A stretch of 64,000 nucleotides of DNA from Metaphire vulgaris (GCA_018105865.1 CM030868.1:10901745-10965744), one strand, 5' to 3'. Positions 34,501-57,045 are shown, counted from the stretch's first letter. Translations and numbers: made by a program. Notes: generated from the letters alone by a model not told the origin.

Positions 34501-34652
34501 AGCTTTCCGGTCGACGGGTCGATACCGACATGGCAGTGGTGAGCGACATTTGACGGACCGGATATTTCCATGTCGGGTCCTTCGGACGAGTCGTCCGAAC
34601 CACGATTTCTGCCTTTTTTGAAAAGCTTTCCAAAAATTGAATTTGTCGTCAT
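28185..34652 (-). CDS. p21-activated kinase, group I-like (6 coding exons)
   Basis: A complete STE20-family PAK of 471 residues, with all six exons in consistent phase. PAKs are cytosolic Ser/Thr kinases switched on by GTP-bound Cdc42/Rac and act on actin and MAPK signalling. In order: a short basic N-terminus ([10 protein letters not shown]); a CRIB motif [14 protein letters not shown]; an autoinhibitory-type segment [19 protein letters not shown]; an acidic/basic linker; and a kinase domain with GSGASGTV glycine loop, VAIKKMDL lysine, HRDIKSDN catalytic loop, DFGFCAQ, and [12 protein letters not shown] activation loop with the regulatory Thr. [14 protein letters not shown] and DFLNRCL are group I signatures. 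The N-terminus is much shorter than vertebrate PAK1-3 and I see no PxxP Nck/PIX motifs. A pyrimidine tract and CAG just upstream of the ATG suggest a 5' UTR intron. Confidence 0.93.
29048..29326. mobile_element. hAT-like MITE, CAGTGGCGTAGCC family, copy in PAK intron
   Basis: The left end is CAGTGACGTATCC and the right end is GGCTACGCCACCG. The flanks GGGCAACT (29040-29047) and GGGCAACC (29327-29334) match at 7 of 8. It lies 30 bp downstream of the exon 5 donor. Confidence 0.8.
29356..29832 (-). CDS. PAK gene exon 5 (kinase core)
   Basis: The acceptor is TGATTTTAG and the donor is TCCAA/GTGAGC. It holds most of the kinase domain from ASGTV to EVVS: the ATP-binding Lys, [18 protein letters not shown] hinge, [11 protein letters not shown] and TPYWMAPE. 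Codon use is G+C rich against an AT-rich background. Confidence 0.95.
30567..31096. mobile_element. hAT-like element with AATCGG subrepeats
   Basis: Perfect inverted ends TAGAGCTGTGCCGATT and AATCGGCACAGCTCTA are flanked by a perfect 8-bp duplication ACATAGAC at 30559-30566 and 31097-31104. Both subterminal zones hold clusters of GGAACAATCGGTAATCGG-type units; such subterminal repeats are typical transposase-binding zones of hAT elements. No transposase frame. It lies in a PAK intron. Confidence 0.88.
31157..31220 (-). CDS. PAK gene exon 4
   Basis: The acceptor is CTGAATTCAG and the donor is TCAGG/GTAAAT. A 64-nt exon encoding [21 protein letters not shown], the lead-in to the kinase glycine loop. 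Both junction phases (2 and 2) fit the neighbours. Confidence 0.9.
31596..31770. mobile_element. Tigger/pogo-like MITE, copy 3
   Basis: Ends CAGTAGAACCTCGTTATATC and GATATAACGAGGCTCTACTG are inverted, with TA on both sides. It contains several GATATA-rich inner repeats and is in a PAK intron. Confidence 0.88.
31938..32055 (-). CDS. PAK gene exon 3
   Basis: The acceptor is TCCTTTGAAG and the donor is CTCA/GTGGGT. It encodes [19 protein letters not shown] followed by the basic stretch [19 protein letters not shown], the linker before the kinase domain; T/S-(N/D)-EE(I) fits PAK linkers. Confidence 0.88.
32110..32181. mobile_element. Tiny piggyBac-like MITE, copy 2
   Basis: A 72-bp element with ends CCCCTTTACCGGG and CATGGTAAAGGGG, TTAA on both sides (32106-32109 and 32182-32185), and the shared core TTTTACATTGAGTTACAG. 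It lies in a PAK intron. Confidence 0.78.
32395..32525 (-). repeat. Retroposon 3' tail with AAT microsatellite, copy 1
   Basis: On the minus strand it reads TTGTAAAGCGCTCTTATC, CCATGCTTATTGCACTATAT, AAATTGCCCAGC and then an imperfect AAT run. The same order occurs on the plus strand at about 44430-44563. Confidence 0.7.
33129..33360 (-). CDS. PAK gene exon 2
   Basis: The acceptor is TTTTGCCGAAAG and the donor is GACGAG/GTATCT. It encodes [24 protein letters not shown] and an acidic [15 protein letters not shown] tract. This is the PAK autoinhibitory region and linker. A second possible donor (CGAG/GTGACG) lies 15 nt upstream but would break phase with exon 3. Confidence 0.88.
34450..34652 (-). 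CDS. PAK gene exon 1 (start, CRIB motif)
   Basis: ATG at 34652 follows a TTTTTTCTGTCAG acceptor-like sequence and a short leader. The 67 codons end NANI before AG/GTCAGT. It holds the [18 protein letters not shown]; the usual aromatic after ISxPxx (F in ISLPSDFEH) is Val. Confidence 0.9.
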
Positions 34653-34921
34653 GGTCTGATTGCACTGACAGAAAAAAGCACTCGTCAACATTTAAAATGC
34701 TATTAGTAGTGCAGATACTATAGCCCATTGACTTTCGTAATGCACCTGCTAACATTATTTATTTGGCACAGGCGCACTATAAATACCTAGGAATGAATGA
34801 ATGAATGAATGAATGAATGAATAGCCATACTCAGCAGCATCCAGCAGTATGCAGAAGTACAGCAGAGGGTAGGGAGTTCATGTGCTACATCATAATAGCA
34901 CACTCACCAACTGATGTCTTG

Positions 34922-35339
34922 GGGGCTGTCCAATAATTACGTCAACAAATTTGGGGGATGGGTTTTAAAAAGTTTGACAGTTGTCGACAGGGGGAGGGGG
35001 TCAAGAGAAGTTGACGTAAAAAAATTCATTTTTTACATATGATAAAAAATAGGAAATTCATGGGATACTATGTTTATTACAATGGATAAAAGCCTGACAA
35101 GCAAAAAGGCCATCACCACCACATTATGACACCTGATGAACAAAAGAAAGGTTAAAAGGTCTCATCGCTGCAAAAATAATAACCTTCTAAACTTTTCAGG
35201 GGACCCATCACTGGTCTTAGTGGAGAGGTCAAAAGTTTTTGACATAATTATAGGGGGTCACTGAAAGCTGACAGTTGTTGACAAGGGAGGGGGGTCAAAA
35301 ATTGCCCAAAAATTGTTGACATAATTAACGGACAGCCCC
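34922..35339. mobile_element. MITE, GGGGCTGTCC family, copy 3
   Basis: The left end GGGGCTGTCCAATAATTACG and the right end CATAATTAACGGACAGCCCC are inverted, with a 3-bp duplication TTG. It is homologous throughout with 23280-23705. Confidence 0.82.
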
Positions 35340-35526
35340 TTGTTTGTACCCACTACAGTACAAGTGTTGGAAGAGAGTTATCAAAAGGGAGTCTCAAAAC
35401 ATGGTCTTGGTCTTCAGACCTAAGTTCTTGGTCTCGGTCCTGGTCTTGAGGGTTAGTGTCTTGGTCTTGTCACTTACTTGGTCCCATTCCTGTTAAAAGG
35501 TTAATGACAGGAAAGAGAACTACATT

Positions 35527-35768
35527 CAGTGGCGGCTCCACATGGCGGCCCGGAGCCCGTGGCCTCTTATTGAATGTCTGGTCCCCCCCAGTGGTCCCCT
35601 GTTGGGATCCTATACTTATTACTACATAATTAAGTAAGTAAGTAAGACGAAATTTCTATAGCGCTGCCTGAAAGTTTGGCACAGTGCACCAGCTTATTCA
35701 CGAGTTGGCCTCCATGCTTAGAAGTTTCCATCCCAACCCCCACTTGCCAAATCCTGGAGCCGCCATTG
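35527..35768. mobile_element. hAT-like MITE, CAGTGGCGGCTCC family, copy 2
   Basis: The left end is CAGTGGCGGCTCCACATGG and the right end is CTGGAGCCGCCATTG, with a perfect 8-bp duplication ACTACATT at 35519-35526 and 35769-35776. A TAAG-repeat plus TATAGCGC retroposon end at about 35630-35690 interrupts it. Confidence 0.85.
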
Positions 35769-35963
35769 ACTACATTCAATCATCAACGTCGTCGTCGTCG
35801 TCATCATCATCATCATCATCATCATTCATCATATCATTAAAATCATTGTTGTAACAAGTTGTCAATGCATTCATCGCATTACAGCAATGGGACAGCATTG
35901 TTGTCACAACTAATTTACAACAATAAATGCCAATATATTGTTAGTAGTTGTGGGCGACATGAT

Positions 35964-36273
35964 CAGTGGCGGTTCCACCATGTTGATGACTGGGGATGCA
36001 TCCCCCCACCGGGGTTCCAGATGACCTTTTCTTTGCTTGTCAACCTATTTTCCGGTGAGTTTTTTTTAATAGTGAAAAATACTGCAAATGACCTTTTTAT
36101 TGCTTGTCGGCCTTTTTTGGCAAGGTTTCTTAGCATCTAGTGAGCAAAACACTACTAACAATGACCTTTTTTATCTTTTGCTCTTGTTTTTCTTCTTCAC
36201 ACTTTGCATCCCCATCACCAAATTCCGAAAAAAAATTTTCATCCCCCACCAAGAATTCCTGGAACCGCCACTG
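35964..36273. mobile_element. hAT-like MITE, CAGTGGCGGTTCC family, copy 1
   Basis: Ends CAGTGGCGGTTCCACC and TTCCTGGAACCGCCACTG, with a perfect 8-bp duplication GACATGAT at 35956-35963 and 36274-36281. Repeated TGACCTTTTTTGCTTGTC-like units occur inside. Confidence 0.88.
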
Positions 36274-37341
36274 GACATGATGTTCTTCCCCTTAGTTTGT
36301 TTGAGCTTTCGAAAACTCCTTATTTCTGCCTTTCTCCTGGAAATATGACTCGCAAAGTCAATAAAAGTCTGTATAAATCTCCTAATGCAACGAACAAAAC
36401 TAAAACCGAAGACTTTTGAAGACGCAACGCAGTAGAATGACGTCCAGATCTGATCGATTACCTACGACGCGATGATTGACAAGCGTCAATCAATCGAACA
36501 GGTGTCAAAGAGATTGAAAGAGACCCACGAAGACGACGACGAAACAAGTTACAAAAGTCCTACTGTTCAAATCGTCACAAACAACGGTCCTTTCGTAACG
36601 TAACCGATCTCTAGCCTGTCTCGAAAACAGAAGCGAGAAAAAGTTTTCTCTTGGCGATTTTCGAAATCTTTTAACTTCAGACTTTGTCACAGACCCCCCG
36701 ATTGGGCCCTTCTTGCCCTGCTACACACACTTGAAAGTACATGCGGCATGCCGAACACGGTGGCTGGTTCGGAACTGGAAAATCACACTCGGTACAAAGA
36801 GTTGAATAAATCTGAGAATGATTGTATTTAATACGCTTTCGTTATCAATGTAAATAAGTAAGCTGTATTGTTGACTACATCCCTGAATGCTTTTCGTAGA
36901 ATAATAGACTGTATGACAGTGTTTTTGTTCTCTGTATGCGTTGAATAGTGTCTAGTGTAATTAATACGCGTAGTCCAGGTAGGTGGGCGTTTGAGAAATT
37001 GACAGGTTCGACATCTGGTGAATGAACGAGTCACTTGACTTTTAGGTAAAAACATAGAGTTATTATTAAAGTCTATGGGTAAAAAAAAACACCAGATGGC
37101 CATTTTCAGACCAACTGTTATTTCGTATGTATTATTATACCATAATATGATATATATAATATAAAAAAATTTAAAATGGTTCAGAAGAGACTGCCCTGTG
37201 TGAGAACCGCCAAAAAAGTTGGCAAAACTGACTTTTCTTACTTACTTACTCTGGGTATCACCATAAATAGGCGTGGCTGACCTCGGCTTACCTTGAGTCT
37301 ACCACAGAAAAAGCTCTTTCCAGTTTCAATTCCAGTTCTGG

Positions 37342-37685
37342 CAGTGGCGTAGCCAGGATTTCCGGAAGGGGTTTTGGTTTTTGGCTTTGACTATGACCAA
37401 CTTCGGGGAAAATCTTGACAAGCAAAATAAGGTCATCTTCTCTTTTTTCGACAAGCAAAAAAAGGTAGCCACCTCATCTCAATTTTTTCCTCCCGCGCGC
37501 TGACAAGCAAAAAGGTCGTCACTTCTTATAAACCGTTACTTTACATTCTATAGCCAAGGGGGCTTTTGACCCCCAATGTCGCGTCCCAAAATTAGAAATG
37601 CATATAAACTCATTTAATTAAAATATTTCTGTTTTCGGCAGCCAAGAGGATTTAATCCCCAAAACTCCCCTTGGCTACGCCATTG
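37342..37685. mobile_element. hAT-like MITE, CAGTGGCGTAGCC family
   Basis: The left end is CAGTGGCGTAGCCAGGATTT and the right end is CCTTGGCTACGCCATTG. The flanks AGTTCTGG/AGTTCTAG match at 7 of 8. Three GACAAGCAAAA units lie inside. Confidence 0.82.
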
Positions 37686-38034
37686 AGTTCTAGCTGGGTA
37701 AGCAGGGCCGCCGAGAGAAGTTCCGGGCTCCGGTACGAAAAAATTGTGACGGGTCCCAGAAAAATTTTTATCAACTCTCCGAAAAACCTGACGCGCCAAA
37801 AAAACGTTATCGCCTCTCCAAAACAGTCCGCCGACAAGAAAAAAAACTTATCGGGCATGGGCCCCTGTGAGCTCCATGGGCCCCGGAACAATGTACCGGC
37901 TGCACCCCCTCTCCTCAGGCCTGTGGGTATAGGCTACATTTGCTAATCAGTCTGGAAATCTACAGAAGTTGAATGGTAAGTTACGCTTTGAGTGAATCAA
38001 CTTGGAATTTACGCGGGACCACCTAATGGGAATG

Positions 38035-38328
38035 CAGAGGCGTATCGAAAGGGGGCAGGTGGGGGCATATGCCCCCGGGCGCCGAGGTGAGGGTGCGCCA
38101 AAATCGGGCTTTTGGGGCAAGTTAAACAGTTAAATACATAATAAATACGAAGAAACAAGTGCGGCGACCTTTTTATTTGCTCGTCAGGGGTATAAGGAGA
38201 GGGGCGCCGTAGAGAGTTGAGGGGCGCCGAGAGAACGATGTGATGACCTTTTTATGCTCGTCAGCAGTGTTGGGGGCGCCAACGGTACACTTTGGCCCCG
38301 GGCGCCGGATACCCTCGCTACGCCTCTG
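38035..38328. mobile_element. hAT-like MITE, CAGAGGCGTAGCG family, copy 2
   Basis: Ends CAGAGGCGTATCGAAAGG and CCCTCGCTACGCCTCTG, with flanks TGGGAATG/TGGGGTTG matching at 6 of 8. It shares the CATATGCCCCCGGGCGCC inner arm with 27224-27427. Confidence 0.75.
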
Positions 38329-38901
38329 TGGGGTTGACCGGCCTGAAATGTTCTATACAAAAATAACAGTCTTGAAAGTAATTTCTGTTCGATTCGACAG
38401 GTATAAAGAGTAGATGCTTGAAGAACGGGTTTGATGCGGTTTCAGTAACGACGCCGATTTCTAAGAATTCCAACGCAAAACGTCGAGAACTTTTCATAAA
38501 AATGTTGTGACCATGATTAGAACATCTTCCAGTAATCGCCTCCACAGTCGATTTTTCTGGAGATTTCCCCTAATTTTCTGGTCGAGGAACCTGGTAAAAA
38601 TTCTATGTCATATTGACTCAGTCACGAATGGACCCGGTTTGGGGTTAGATTCCATTTACTTTTAACTCTGTTTCACCATTGGGTGAGTTCTGGTTAAATT
38701 GAAAATCATTTGCTGCGGATCAATTTGAAGCCAATTAAGACAGTGAAGAATCACAAGAAACAATCAATCATTCATTCTAGTATAGTCATTATCGGTGTAA
38801 ACTTATATGAAAAAGTGGGAGGTCCAACCCAATACCTTCCCCATCTCTACTCAAAAGTGGGGAGCTAGAGCCAAGAGGCCTAGTAGAAGCTTACGCCTAT
38901 G

Positions 38902-39419
38902 CAGTGGCGGCTCCGCATGGGTGGCTCGGGAGGTCCGTACCCAGTGTCGGATCCACGTGGGGGATGAGTGGGGATGCGTCCCCACACCGGACTTCCGGAC
39001 TTACTTTTTTGCTTGTGAAACCTATTTTTGGTAAAAGTTTAGTAGGCTTAAACTGACTGCGAATGACCTTTTTTGCTTGTCAACCTATTTTTCGGTAAAA
39101 GTATAGTTGAGGGAAATGCATTTTTTCGCCATTTTCGGCAAAGTTTATTGATTTTTTCCTTCTATTTTTATCCCCCACCAACTTTCTATGAATTAATTTA
39201 AACCGTTCATATGAATTCATTTATACCGTTCATTCATCCCCCCACCACCAAGAAATCCTGGAACCGCCACTGTCCGCCACCCCATTGAATGCCCGGCCCT
39301 AGTAGCCCCTCCCTGTTGGGACCCTATACTTACTACTGCATACCTATCCCATGCTTAGAAGTTGCCGCATCTACGGGAACCCCCCCCCCCCCACTTGCCA
39401 AATCCTGGAGCCGACACTG
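38902..39419. mobile_element. hAT-like MITE, CAGTGGCGGCTCC family, copy 3 (host of a nested MITE)
   Basis: Ends CAGTGGCGGCTCCGCATGG and CCTGGAGCCGACACTG, with a perfect 8-bp duplication CGCCTATG at 38894-38901 and 39420-39427. It is twice the usual length because another MITE sits at 38942-39272. Confidence 0.85.
38942..39272. mobile_element. hAT-like MITE, CAGTGGCGGTTCC family, nested copy
   Basis: Ends CAGTGTCGGATCCACG and ATCCTGGAACCGCCACTG, with the internal TGACCTTTTTTGCTTGTCAA repeats of 35964-36273. The flanking 8-mers (TCCGTACC/TCCGCCAC) are only a partial match, so the insertion is old. Confidence 0.78.
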
Positions 39420-39950
39420 CGCCTATGCTAGTAGTGAATAATGAATAGAATCTTGACTGGGACAAATTTATTCAGAAACCAGTTCATGTGATTTACAAAG
39501 TTTAAATCGCATCAAACGCGTTAGGCCTAAGCCATTCAATGTTCACTTATTAGGCAACTATTTCGCTCATATAGCCTACGGTACGGTCCTAAGCTAGTAA
39601 TGGAAACAGTTACGCAACAGATGTATGTTCGTACATATAATATACTTTACGCAACGCTAATTAATATTAACGTATCGAATGTTTATTGTTTAATAATACA
39701 TTGTATCCCCTACTTAGTCAAAACAGCTACAAACAAATATGCTCGAATACTTCAATAGAAATTTTATACAGAAATTCCATAATATAGGGTGATGAATGAA
39801 TTGACCATTTAATTCATTAGAAATAACCAAATTCTGCTGAAAATTAGAGACAGGCGTAGAATCTTTTCGACGCATTGAAACGTTTAGCAAGTAGGCACCA
39901 TGAATTTTAAAATGGGCCAAAGAACCCCATTTCTTTCTAGCACTTTCCAG

Positions 39951-40282
39951 CAGTGGCGGTTCTAGGATTTCTTGGTTGGGGGAGGGGGAGATGAAATGAA
40001 TTCATAGGAAGTCGGTGGGGATGAAAAGAGAAGGGAAAAATCAATAAACTTTGCCGAAAAGGCTGACAACAGACAATTTTTTCCCTACATTTTACTACAC
40101 TAAATCGTTACTACACTTTTACCGTAAAATAGGTTGACAAGCAAAAAAGGTCATCCGCAATTTTTTTGTCGTAGTTTAACTAGACTTAAACACCCCCAAT
40201 AAGTTTCACAAGCGAAAAAAAGTCCGAAAGTTTGGTGGGGGAGGATGCATCCCCACTCATCCCCAACGTGGAACCGTCAATG
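39951..40282. mobile_element. hAT-like MITE, CAGTGGCGGTTCC family, copy 3
   Basis: The left end is CAGTGGCGGTTCTAGGATTT and the right end is ACGTGGAACCGTCAATG. The flanks CTTTCCAG (39943-39950) and CTATCCAG (40283-40290) match at 7 of 8. It is in the opposite orientation to 35964-36273. Confidence 0.82.
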
Positions 40283-41563
40283 CTATCCAGCAAAACAAAG
40301 GTTCTCGCATAAAATTGTGGGGAGTTTTGAAGGGTGTTTCGAAAATTATCTCTGCTTCTTCCATTGATGATCAAGGATAGTTTGATATAATGCGTACAAA
40401 ATCGAATACCGTTTTATTTTATGATTAATTTAAAAATAAACTCCGGAGTCCGGACTTGAAAATTTCAACTCGAAAAAATAAAAAAATAAAGGTATACTGG
40501 CCCAGAGATGGTACTAAGTACTGAGTCTGTGTACTAAGTACTAAGAAAGTACTAAGTTCTCAACGGTGGACTTCGCTAGCGACAGTCGCGTAACAGCAAT
40601 ATGGCCCACTTGGCTCAGAACAAGAGAGCCACGGAGTCTAAAGGGCCCCTTGGTCTCAATTTTAGCAGCAAAATTATCAGCATGTGTCTGTGCAAAATAT
40701 CGTGCGATTTAATGGCCCGAACGCGACAACAACATGGCCCACACGGTTCAGAGCAAAAGGCCCACGAGTCTTAAGGGCCCGCTCCACTTCGTCTCAAATT
40801 TTAGCGGCAAAATTATCCGCATGTGGCTGTGCAAGATATCCGTGCGATTTAATGGCCCGGAACGTAACGGTACTCTGGCCCACGTGACCCAGATTCAGTG
40901 CAAGATTTACTCTGCTGGTTGGAAGCTCGACCGGAAAATAGTAATACACAGGGTTATTTCTATGGTTATCAATTTGAGGGTGGGGGGTCCGTAAATTCAG
41001 GTGGTCCCATGCCAAAAAAAGTCTGACAAGCAAAAAAGGTAATCCCATAGCTGAGATTGGGAGGAGGGGGTTGTTGTTGGGGGAGGGGTGTCGCTCTCAA
41101 ATTGGGGGTGTTGGGAGGGTGTTAGGGGGTGTAAAAGTATCCCTGGTAATACAGATTAAGAATGCAGTGGCGGGGCCAGGATTCCAGAATTGGGGCACCT
41201 ACACATTTTTCGGCCAGAAAGCCTCGCCGAGCAAAAAAATAGGTTGTCGTTTCATACTCTTTAAAGTCTGCTGCCTGTTGCGTTTTCCTCCTCGATCTAA
41301 TACAACCCCTCCTCCCCCGTCAACTACTCACCGGTTTCGGAGGAATTTCATCACGACCGGCTCCTGTCCGAATCCGAATAATAGAGGGACCGGCCCCCGT
41401 GCCCTGCCCCCGTGGGGCCGAGAATAATACGACGGCGCAGATCGATGAGTGTAAATATATTCGTATACGTTTAGTTTGAAAACCGTTTCGGTTTAAGCGG
41501 CAACGACGGACAGCATTCCCTCGAACTGTGCAAATGCCAAGCGCATATTTTTGTTGCCATCAG

Positions 41564-41865
41564 CAGTGGCGGTTCCAGGATTTCTTGGTAAGGATAAAAA
41601 ATTTTATAGGAAGCTGGTGGGGGGATGAAAAGTGAGAAGAAAAAAGAGAGAAAAGAGTCATTGTTAGTGTTTTGCCCACTAAATATATTAATAAACCTTG
41701 CCTAGGAAGGCCGACAAGCAAAAAATGAAGGTCATTCGCAGTATTTTTCACTAATTTTTTTTTAAAAACTCACCGGAAAATAGGTTGACAAGACAAAAAA
41801 GGTCATCCGGAACCCCGGTGGGAGGAGATGCAGCCCCAATCATCAACATGGTGGAACCGCCACTG
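41564..41865. mobile_element. hAT-like MITE, CAGTGGCGGTTCC family, copy 4
   Basis: Ends CAGTGGCGGTTCCAGGATTT and CATGGTGGAACCGCCACTG. The interior matches 39951-40282. I did not find a clear target duplication. Confidence 0.8.
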
Positions 41866-41956
41866 TGCCCATCAACAGAACGACAAGGTTTCGAAAAACG
41901 TCGATCGCAGAGACCCAAGTGTTGCATTTCCAATCTCGTCTTTCGCTAATTCCGCT

Positions 41957-42130
41957 CAGGGGCGTAGCCAGGAATTTGATTGGGGGGGGGTATAATGTGA
42001 TTTGAGGGGGGTATAAATCTGTAAAAACTTTGAAAATCTTAAATACACATTACATTTTAAGGTAGTGTGATTTGGGAAGGGGGTATATACCGATATACCC
42101 CTAACCCCCACCCCTTTAGCTACGCCCCTG
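41957..42130. mobile_element. hAT-like MITE, CAGGGGCGTAGCC family
   Basis: The left end CAGGGGCGTAGCCAGG and the right end TAGCTACGCCCCTG are inverted, with a perfect 8-bp duplication ATTCCGCT at 41949-41956 and 42131-42138. A left-end fragment of the same family occurs at about 49401-49510. Confidence 0.87.
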
Positions 42131-42335
42131 ATTCCGCTCCGTCAACTCGGACAGACTCGTCTTCTTCAACCGACTCTGGTCCGGTCAAAGTCAGAAATCT
42201 TGAGCGCCTCCAAAACGTGACACTAAATCCGACTGGCGAAGATTTCACCGCGTGCCAATTAACAGTTCGCAGACAGATAAACCTGCATAATCATATAAGA
42301 CCACCGCCCTCCTCCTCCTCCTATACCGGAAGACC

Positions 42336-53932
<11,597 letters not shown>

Positions 53933-53937
53933 CTACA

Positions 53938-54420
53938 ATCCAAAAGCAATCAATCCATCAATCAATCTATCAATCCATCAATGAATACATGAATCAATCA
54001 ATCCATCAATCAATGAATAAATGAATCAATCAATCCATCAATCAATCCATCAATCCATAAATACATCAATCCATCAATCAATCAATCCATCCATCAATGA
54101 ATAAATGAATCAATCAATCCATCAATCAATGAATAAATGAATCAATCAATCCATCAATCAATCCATCAATCCATAAATACATCAATTCATCAATCAATCA
54201 ATCTATCAATCAATCAATCCATCCATCAATGAATAAATGAATCAATCAATCCATCAATGAATAAATGAATCAATCAATCCATCTATCAATTCATCCATCA
54301 ATCAATAAATCAATCCATCCATCCATCAATCCATCAATGAATCAATCAATGAATGAATCAAGCAATCCATCCACCAATGAATGAATGAATCAATCAATGA
54401 ATCATTGAATCAATCAGTTA
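53938..54420. repeat. AATC/CATC/GAAT-type tetranucleotide array
   Basis: Nearly 500 bp of TCAATCAA, TCCA and TGAA tetramers with higher-order repeats of about 90 bp (AATGAATAAATGAATC...). It begins 6 bp upstream of the exon A acceptor on the minus strand. Confidence 0.95.
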
Positions 54421-54572
54421 ACTTGTCTCATAATAAGGGCTTCAAGAAAATCACGGTAGAATTTGGTAAATTCACGGTTGATTAATTTTTAATGGGCAAA
54501 ATCACGGCGTCCCACCTTCCGATTAGACTGCGACTGTAAAAGGGTATGAACAGCATCAAACGACGTCATAAA

Positions 54573-54617
<45 letters not shown>

Positions 54618-54619
<2 letters not shown>

Positions 54620-55169
54620 TAGAAAGATGCTCGCTTCGCTCGCGCTCGCTTCGCTCGCAGTGCAGGATAATACTAATCCAATACCTATACCTAATACTCA
54701 ATCATTGAATTCATGCTGAACAACATTTCAATGATCGCCACCCAATAACAAGCTCTGCGCCACGTAATAATTAGGCCTAGTCAAAATCACGCAACTGTGG
54801 CCATTTGTGACGCTGTACACGTATTTTTGTGTACGCTAAAATGTACGTTAAAATTGTGCAACTACCTCAGGCTGCGAACAATTGTTACCAATAGCAACGT
54901 CGTCGCACGCCAAGCCCTCTGACGCTGCAATGACTCGACTAAACCGGTTCTACGAACAATTGTTACCAATAGCAACGTCGTCTTCGAACATCGTCCACCA
55001 ACGCATCGCGACCTAAGGACTAAACCGTCTACAATAGTCAACGGTCGCCCACCAACGCATCGCGACCTAAGGACTAAACGGTCTAAACCGTCTACCAATA
55101 GTCAACCAATCAGAACGCTTGAAGGTAACAGACAGAGAGACATACAGATAAGGATTTTAATATGATAGA
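54618..55169 (-). mobile_element. Helitron-like element, copy 3
   Basis: Minus-strand start TCTATCATATTAAAATCC and end GAGCATCTTTCTAGT, inserted in a TA repeat. It carries an extra copy of the ATCGCGACCTAAGGACTAAA segment and of a GCTCGCTTCGCTCGC motif. Confidence 0.72.
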
Positions 55170-55594
55170 TAGATATATAATCAAAACGTGAATAGAGTCA
55201 AACTGTTAGTCAAACTGTTATAGCAAATGAACATGAAAACGTTAAGAGTATTATTGTCAAGTATAGGTCTTATAGACTATAGACTATAAATCTCACATAA
55301 AGAGTCATACAGACTCATAGGACTCATCCAGCGTCTAGCATTGATGTGTCTTTTCAGTCTTCGCGGGTCATTTCACACTCCCTGGCGGGCCGAATCTGGC
55401 CCGCGGGCCGCCTTTGTATGCCCCTGCTGCTCCGAACGGTCCGCAGGCCAAAGAAATTCGCCGCACAATTAAAGGAAACGGTTGGGGTTTTTTCTCTTGA
55501 AATTGCCTCTTCGCGTCCGATCGTTGGCTTCGAAAAGTCATTCGATAAAAATCTTGCGATTCTGTGGACCGACGACGTAACCACAGCAGCAGCC

Positions 55595-55659
<65 letters not shown>

Positions 55660-55987
55660 ACGACCCCAACTCTCCCATCGGGGTGGAGCGAGCGGGTGGG
55701 GGTCAGGGTGGGAGTCAAGGGAGAGGAGGGTATGGGAGAAGGGGGTTCTGCTGGAGAATATTATCTGCCGACATTATCTCGCGAGAATTCCCCATCGCCG
55801 CCGCCGCTGCCGATCTGGACGTAAATTAACTGAGAATACGCGACAAGAGAGTAAATTAGATTAAAATAGAATCGCGCGTAGAATGCTAGAACGCCAAAGG
55901 GGTGGGGGTTGGGGTTGGGGTTGGGGCGGGGGTCAAAGATTGCAGCTCTGTTTGTTATTTGCGCCGAAGTGCGATAACGGAAAGTGC

Positions 55988-56028
<41 letters not shown>

Positions 56029-56257
56029 CGATTTCGTCTGAAACGAGTCTCCTTTCAAGGCGCAGTATTATAGTTGCTGGAGGCCATGCATACTACAGCT
56101 GAGTTTTAGCGATCGCCGGTAATTTCATCTGAATTATATGCGCATGAGGAATTTATATGTTACGATAATGCACGAAGACTTCTGACCCCTACAGAGCGAA
56201 TAATTATTGCGAGTTGTTTTATTTATAGTTTCAGCGTTGTACAAAGTACAGTGTACG

Positions 56258-56359
<102 letters not shown>

Positions 56360-56859
56360 GTACAGTTCGAGCGTTATAAAGTACATCTCCTTTAATGCCA
56401 CTTCGCTTAACGTCATGCGATTTGAGTAAAGAGACATTATAGTTGAGTGTCAATGCGTAGACAGGATTTCGGAATATGGGGGGCAGTGTCACATATCTGG
56501 AACCCCCCGTCGTCGCACATCGTCACAAATGTTTGAAGCCCCCTAAGTGCGTGACGTCATTTATGGATGGCCCCCAAGGAGTTCTTCGCACACTCACGAG
56601 CATGAAACCTACCCCTCACCCCCAAAAAGATTATCAGCACCCGTTGCAAAAGCAATTTGAGTCGCATCAAAGATAAGTTCTGGCTTTCGTAGCAAAAATC
56701 GCAGGACAATTAATTCCAATCACCCATATTAACCCACAATCGAAAACTGTCCTTACATGTAGGCTTTGCACAAATCTTACAACGCGGCCTGTATAGGCCC
56801 GAATAAGGGCGCTACTCCCGTGTCCCGTACCCGGTGCTAGGACAAATTGTAACCCTAAC

Positions 56860-57045
56860 CAGTGTTTATTCTAGGCCTGTTTGGGGGGATTCTCCCAAAG
56901 TTTTAAAATCCCCCTCAAAAAATTGTATATGCTGGCTTGGGGGATGGAAATTTTCTCCCTAAAAGCGTGGAGGGACAAATCTTGCCCCCCCAAAGATTTC
57001 AAACTCCCCCCCCCCCCAATGTCAAGGTGGCTAGAATAAACACTG
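56860..57045. mobile_element. hAT-like MITE, CAGTGTTTATTCTAG family, copy 3
   Basis: Perfect ends CAGTGTTTATTCTAG and CTAGAATAAACACTG, with a perfect 8-bp duplication ACCCTAAC at 56852-56859 and 57046-57053. The target lies in a short stretch of CCCTAA-like sequence. Confidence 0.9.

Larger units (their letters stand above)
34653..42335. other. Gene-free TE-rich region
   Basis: No supported exon. GAATGAAT and TCATCA microsatellites lie near 34792-34822 and 35790-35826. The rest is largely the MITEs listed separately plus AT-rich unique sequence that I cannot assign. Confidence 0.5.
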
